From the NCBI GenBank assembly GCA_900321265.1, contig ONVJ01000120.1:1-5941 (forward strand): a stretch of DNA of 5,941 bases, in the 5' to 3' direction. Every line of letters starts with the position of its first letter. Position 1 is the stretch's first letter. The position numbers and the translations under genes were made by a program. The stretch comes from an uncultured Eubacteriales bacterium (GTDB taxonomy: Bacteria; Bacillota; Clostridia; Oscillospirales; CAG-272). The notes beneath the pieces are model-generated. The model worked only from the letters and a program-made list of their open reading frames with translations, was not told where the DNA came from and ran no database searches. Shown here one piece after another: positions 5,243-5,941 of the stretch.

Positions 5243-5941
5243 TATCAGGAAGCTGAAAAATGCGCTGGCCGCCTGCGACGCGGTCGTGATCGGCGCGGGC
5301 GCGGGGCTTTCCACCTCGGCAGGTTTCGTCTACGACGGTGAACGGTTTGAAAGATACTTCTCGGATTTCAGGGAGAAATACGGCTTTACCGATATGTATT
5401 CGGGCGGGTTCTACCCGTTTAAAACGCCGGAGGAAATGTGGGCGTACTGGTCGAGATTCATTTTCGTCAACCGCTATACCGGCGCGCCGAAGCCGGTCTA
5501 TAATGAACTGTTCAATCTGGTGAAAGACAAAGATTATTTCGTCATAACCACGAACGTCGATCACTGCTTCCAGAAGGCGGGCTTCGATAAAAAGCGCCTG
5601 TTCTGCACGCAGGGCGACTACGGCCTGTTTCAGTGCAGCAGGCCCTGCCATGAGAAGACCTACGGCAATGCGGAGACTGTCCGGGCAATGGTGGATGCCC
5701 AGGGTTTTGTTATCGCGGAGGATGGAACGCTGACCGTTCCGGACGGCGTGACACCGAAGATGACGGTGCCCGGTGAGCTGGTGCCGCATTGCCCGGTCTG
5801 CGGCGAGCCGATGACGATGAACCTGCGCTCCGACGACAAATTCGTCGAGGACGGGGGCTGGCACGAAGCGGCGGAAAGATATGAGAACTTCCTGCGCACC
5901 CGCGGCGGAAAGGTCCTGTTCCTTGAACTGGGCGTCGGCTA
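5193..5941 (+). CDS. Class M sirtuin (SirTM), protein ADP-ribosyltransferase, C-terminus cut by window edge
   Basis: The 249 codons present are open to the right edge; relatives are about 290 residues, so the last 40 or so are missing. The NAD-binding loop VIGAGAGLSTSAGF (32-45) is the sirtuin GAGxS motif. TTNVDHCFQKAGF (119-131) corresponds to the TQNID region. In most sirtuins a catalytic histidine follows; here the site reads CTQGDYG (138-144), so glutamine 140 replaces it. N121 and Q140 are 19 residues apart, matching my recollection of the essential Asn/Gln pair of the Streptococcus pyogenes SirTM. Cysteines 148 and 152 (CSRPC) and 200 and 203 (CPVC) should bind the structural zinc. The family transfers ADP-ribose from NAD+ to a lipoylated GcvH-like protein rather than deacetylating. 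The start is 50 nt inside the macrodomain gene, so the two are translationally coupled. GcvH-L and lipoate ligase genes, if present, would be beyond the window. Confidence 0.93.
   Translation, partial: MYGRTRISRSTGSFSDNIRKLKNALAACDAVVIGAGAGLSTSAGFVYDGERFERYFSDFREKYGFTDMYSGGFYPFKTPEEMWAYWSRFIFVNRYTGAPKPVYNELFNLVKDKDYFVITTNVDHCFQKAGFDKKRLFCTQGDYGLFQCSRPCHEKTYGNAETVRAMVDAQGFVIAEDGTLTVPDGVTPKMTVPGELVPHCPVCGEPMTMNLRSDDKFVEDGGWHEAAERYENFLRTRGGKVLFLELGVG

Noticed and set aside
5190..5864. A 224-codon minus-strand open frame
   Set aside because: It is antisense to the SirTM sirtuin, which carries NAD-binding and zinc motifs on the plus strand.
1..5941. tRNA or rRNA genes, CRISPR arrays, insertion sequences
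   Set aside because: I saw no cloverleaf with the conserved T-loop, no regularly spaced direct repeats, and no transposase motifs or terminal inverted repeats.

Overview
The window looks like a chromosomal segment of a mid-GC Bacillota (Clostridia-type) bacterium, probably an anaerobe. The grounds are strong purine-rich ribosome binding sites, two near-consensus sigma-A promoters with 17-bp spacers, an OhrR close to the Bacillus protein, and several flavoprotein families common in gut Clostridia. The species cannot be named from the sequence. By eye, the ohrR region is more AT-rich than the DUF1848-macrodomain-sirtuin block, which suggests that the segment is a composite.

Layout. Positions 1-924 (minus) hold most of an uncharacterised beta-propeller-like protein, cut by the left edge, with a clear promoter at 970-998. 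Positions 925-1470 have no intact gene. They hold that promoter, an imperfect inverted repeat (1064-1105), a small hairpin (1162-1176), the C-terminal remnant of a cyclophilin-like-fold gene on the minus strand (1193-1369), and a consensus promoter with a 14-bp palindrome over its -10 box. This promoter drives ohrR (1471-1914), an organic-peroxide-sensing MarR-family repressor. A 35-codon orphan coding-like remnant follows (1927-2034), then a TM-type nitroreductase (2076-2888) and a small flavodoxin (3002-3412) whose leader may carry a decayed second flavodoxin N-terminus.

After a 10-bp inverted repeat (3442-3486), three tightly packed plus-strand genes form the most interesting part. They are a DUF1848 protein with a C-terminal radical-SAM-like cysteine motif (3526-4458), a zinc-type macrodomain ADP-ribosylhydrolase (4469-5242), and a macrodomain-linked class M sirtuin (SirTM, from 5193, cut by the right edge). 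The sirtuin start lies 50 nt inside the macrodomain gene. In this family the sirtuin attaches ADP-ribose to a protein and the macrodomain removes it. In known SirTM operons the target is a lipoylated GcvH-like protein made with a dedicated lipoate ligase. Those genes, if present, would lie beyond the right edge.

Inference: the window groups peroxide sensing, flavin redox enzymes and reversible protein ADP-ribosylation, which fits a redox-stress locus. The DUF1848 protein is the least understood member and the best candidate for a new component.
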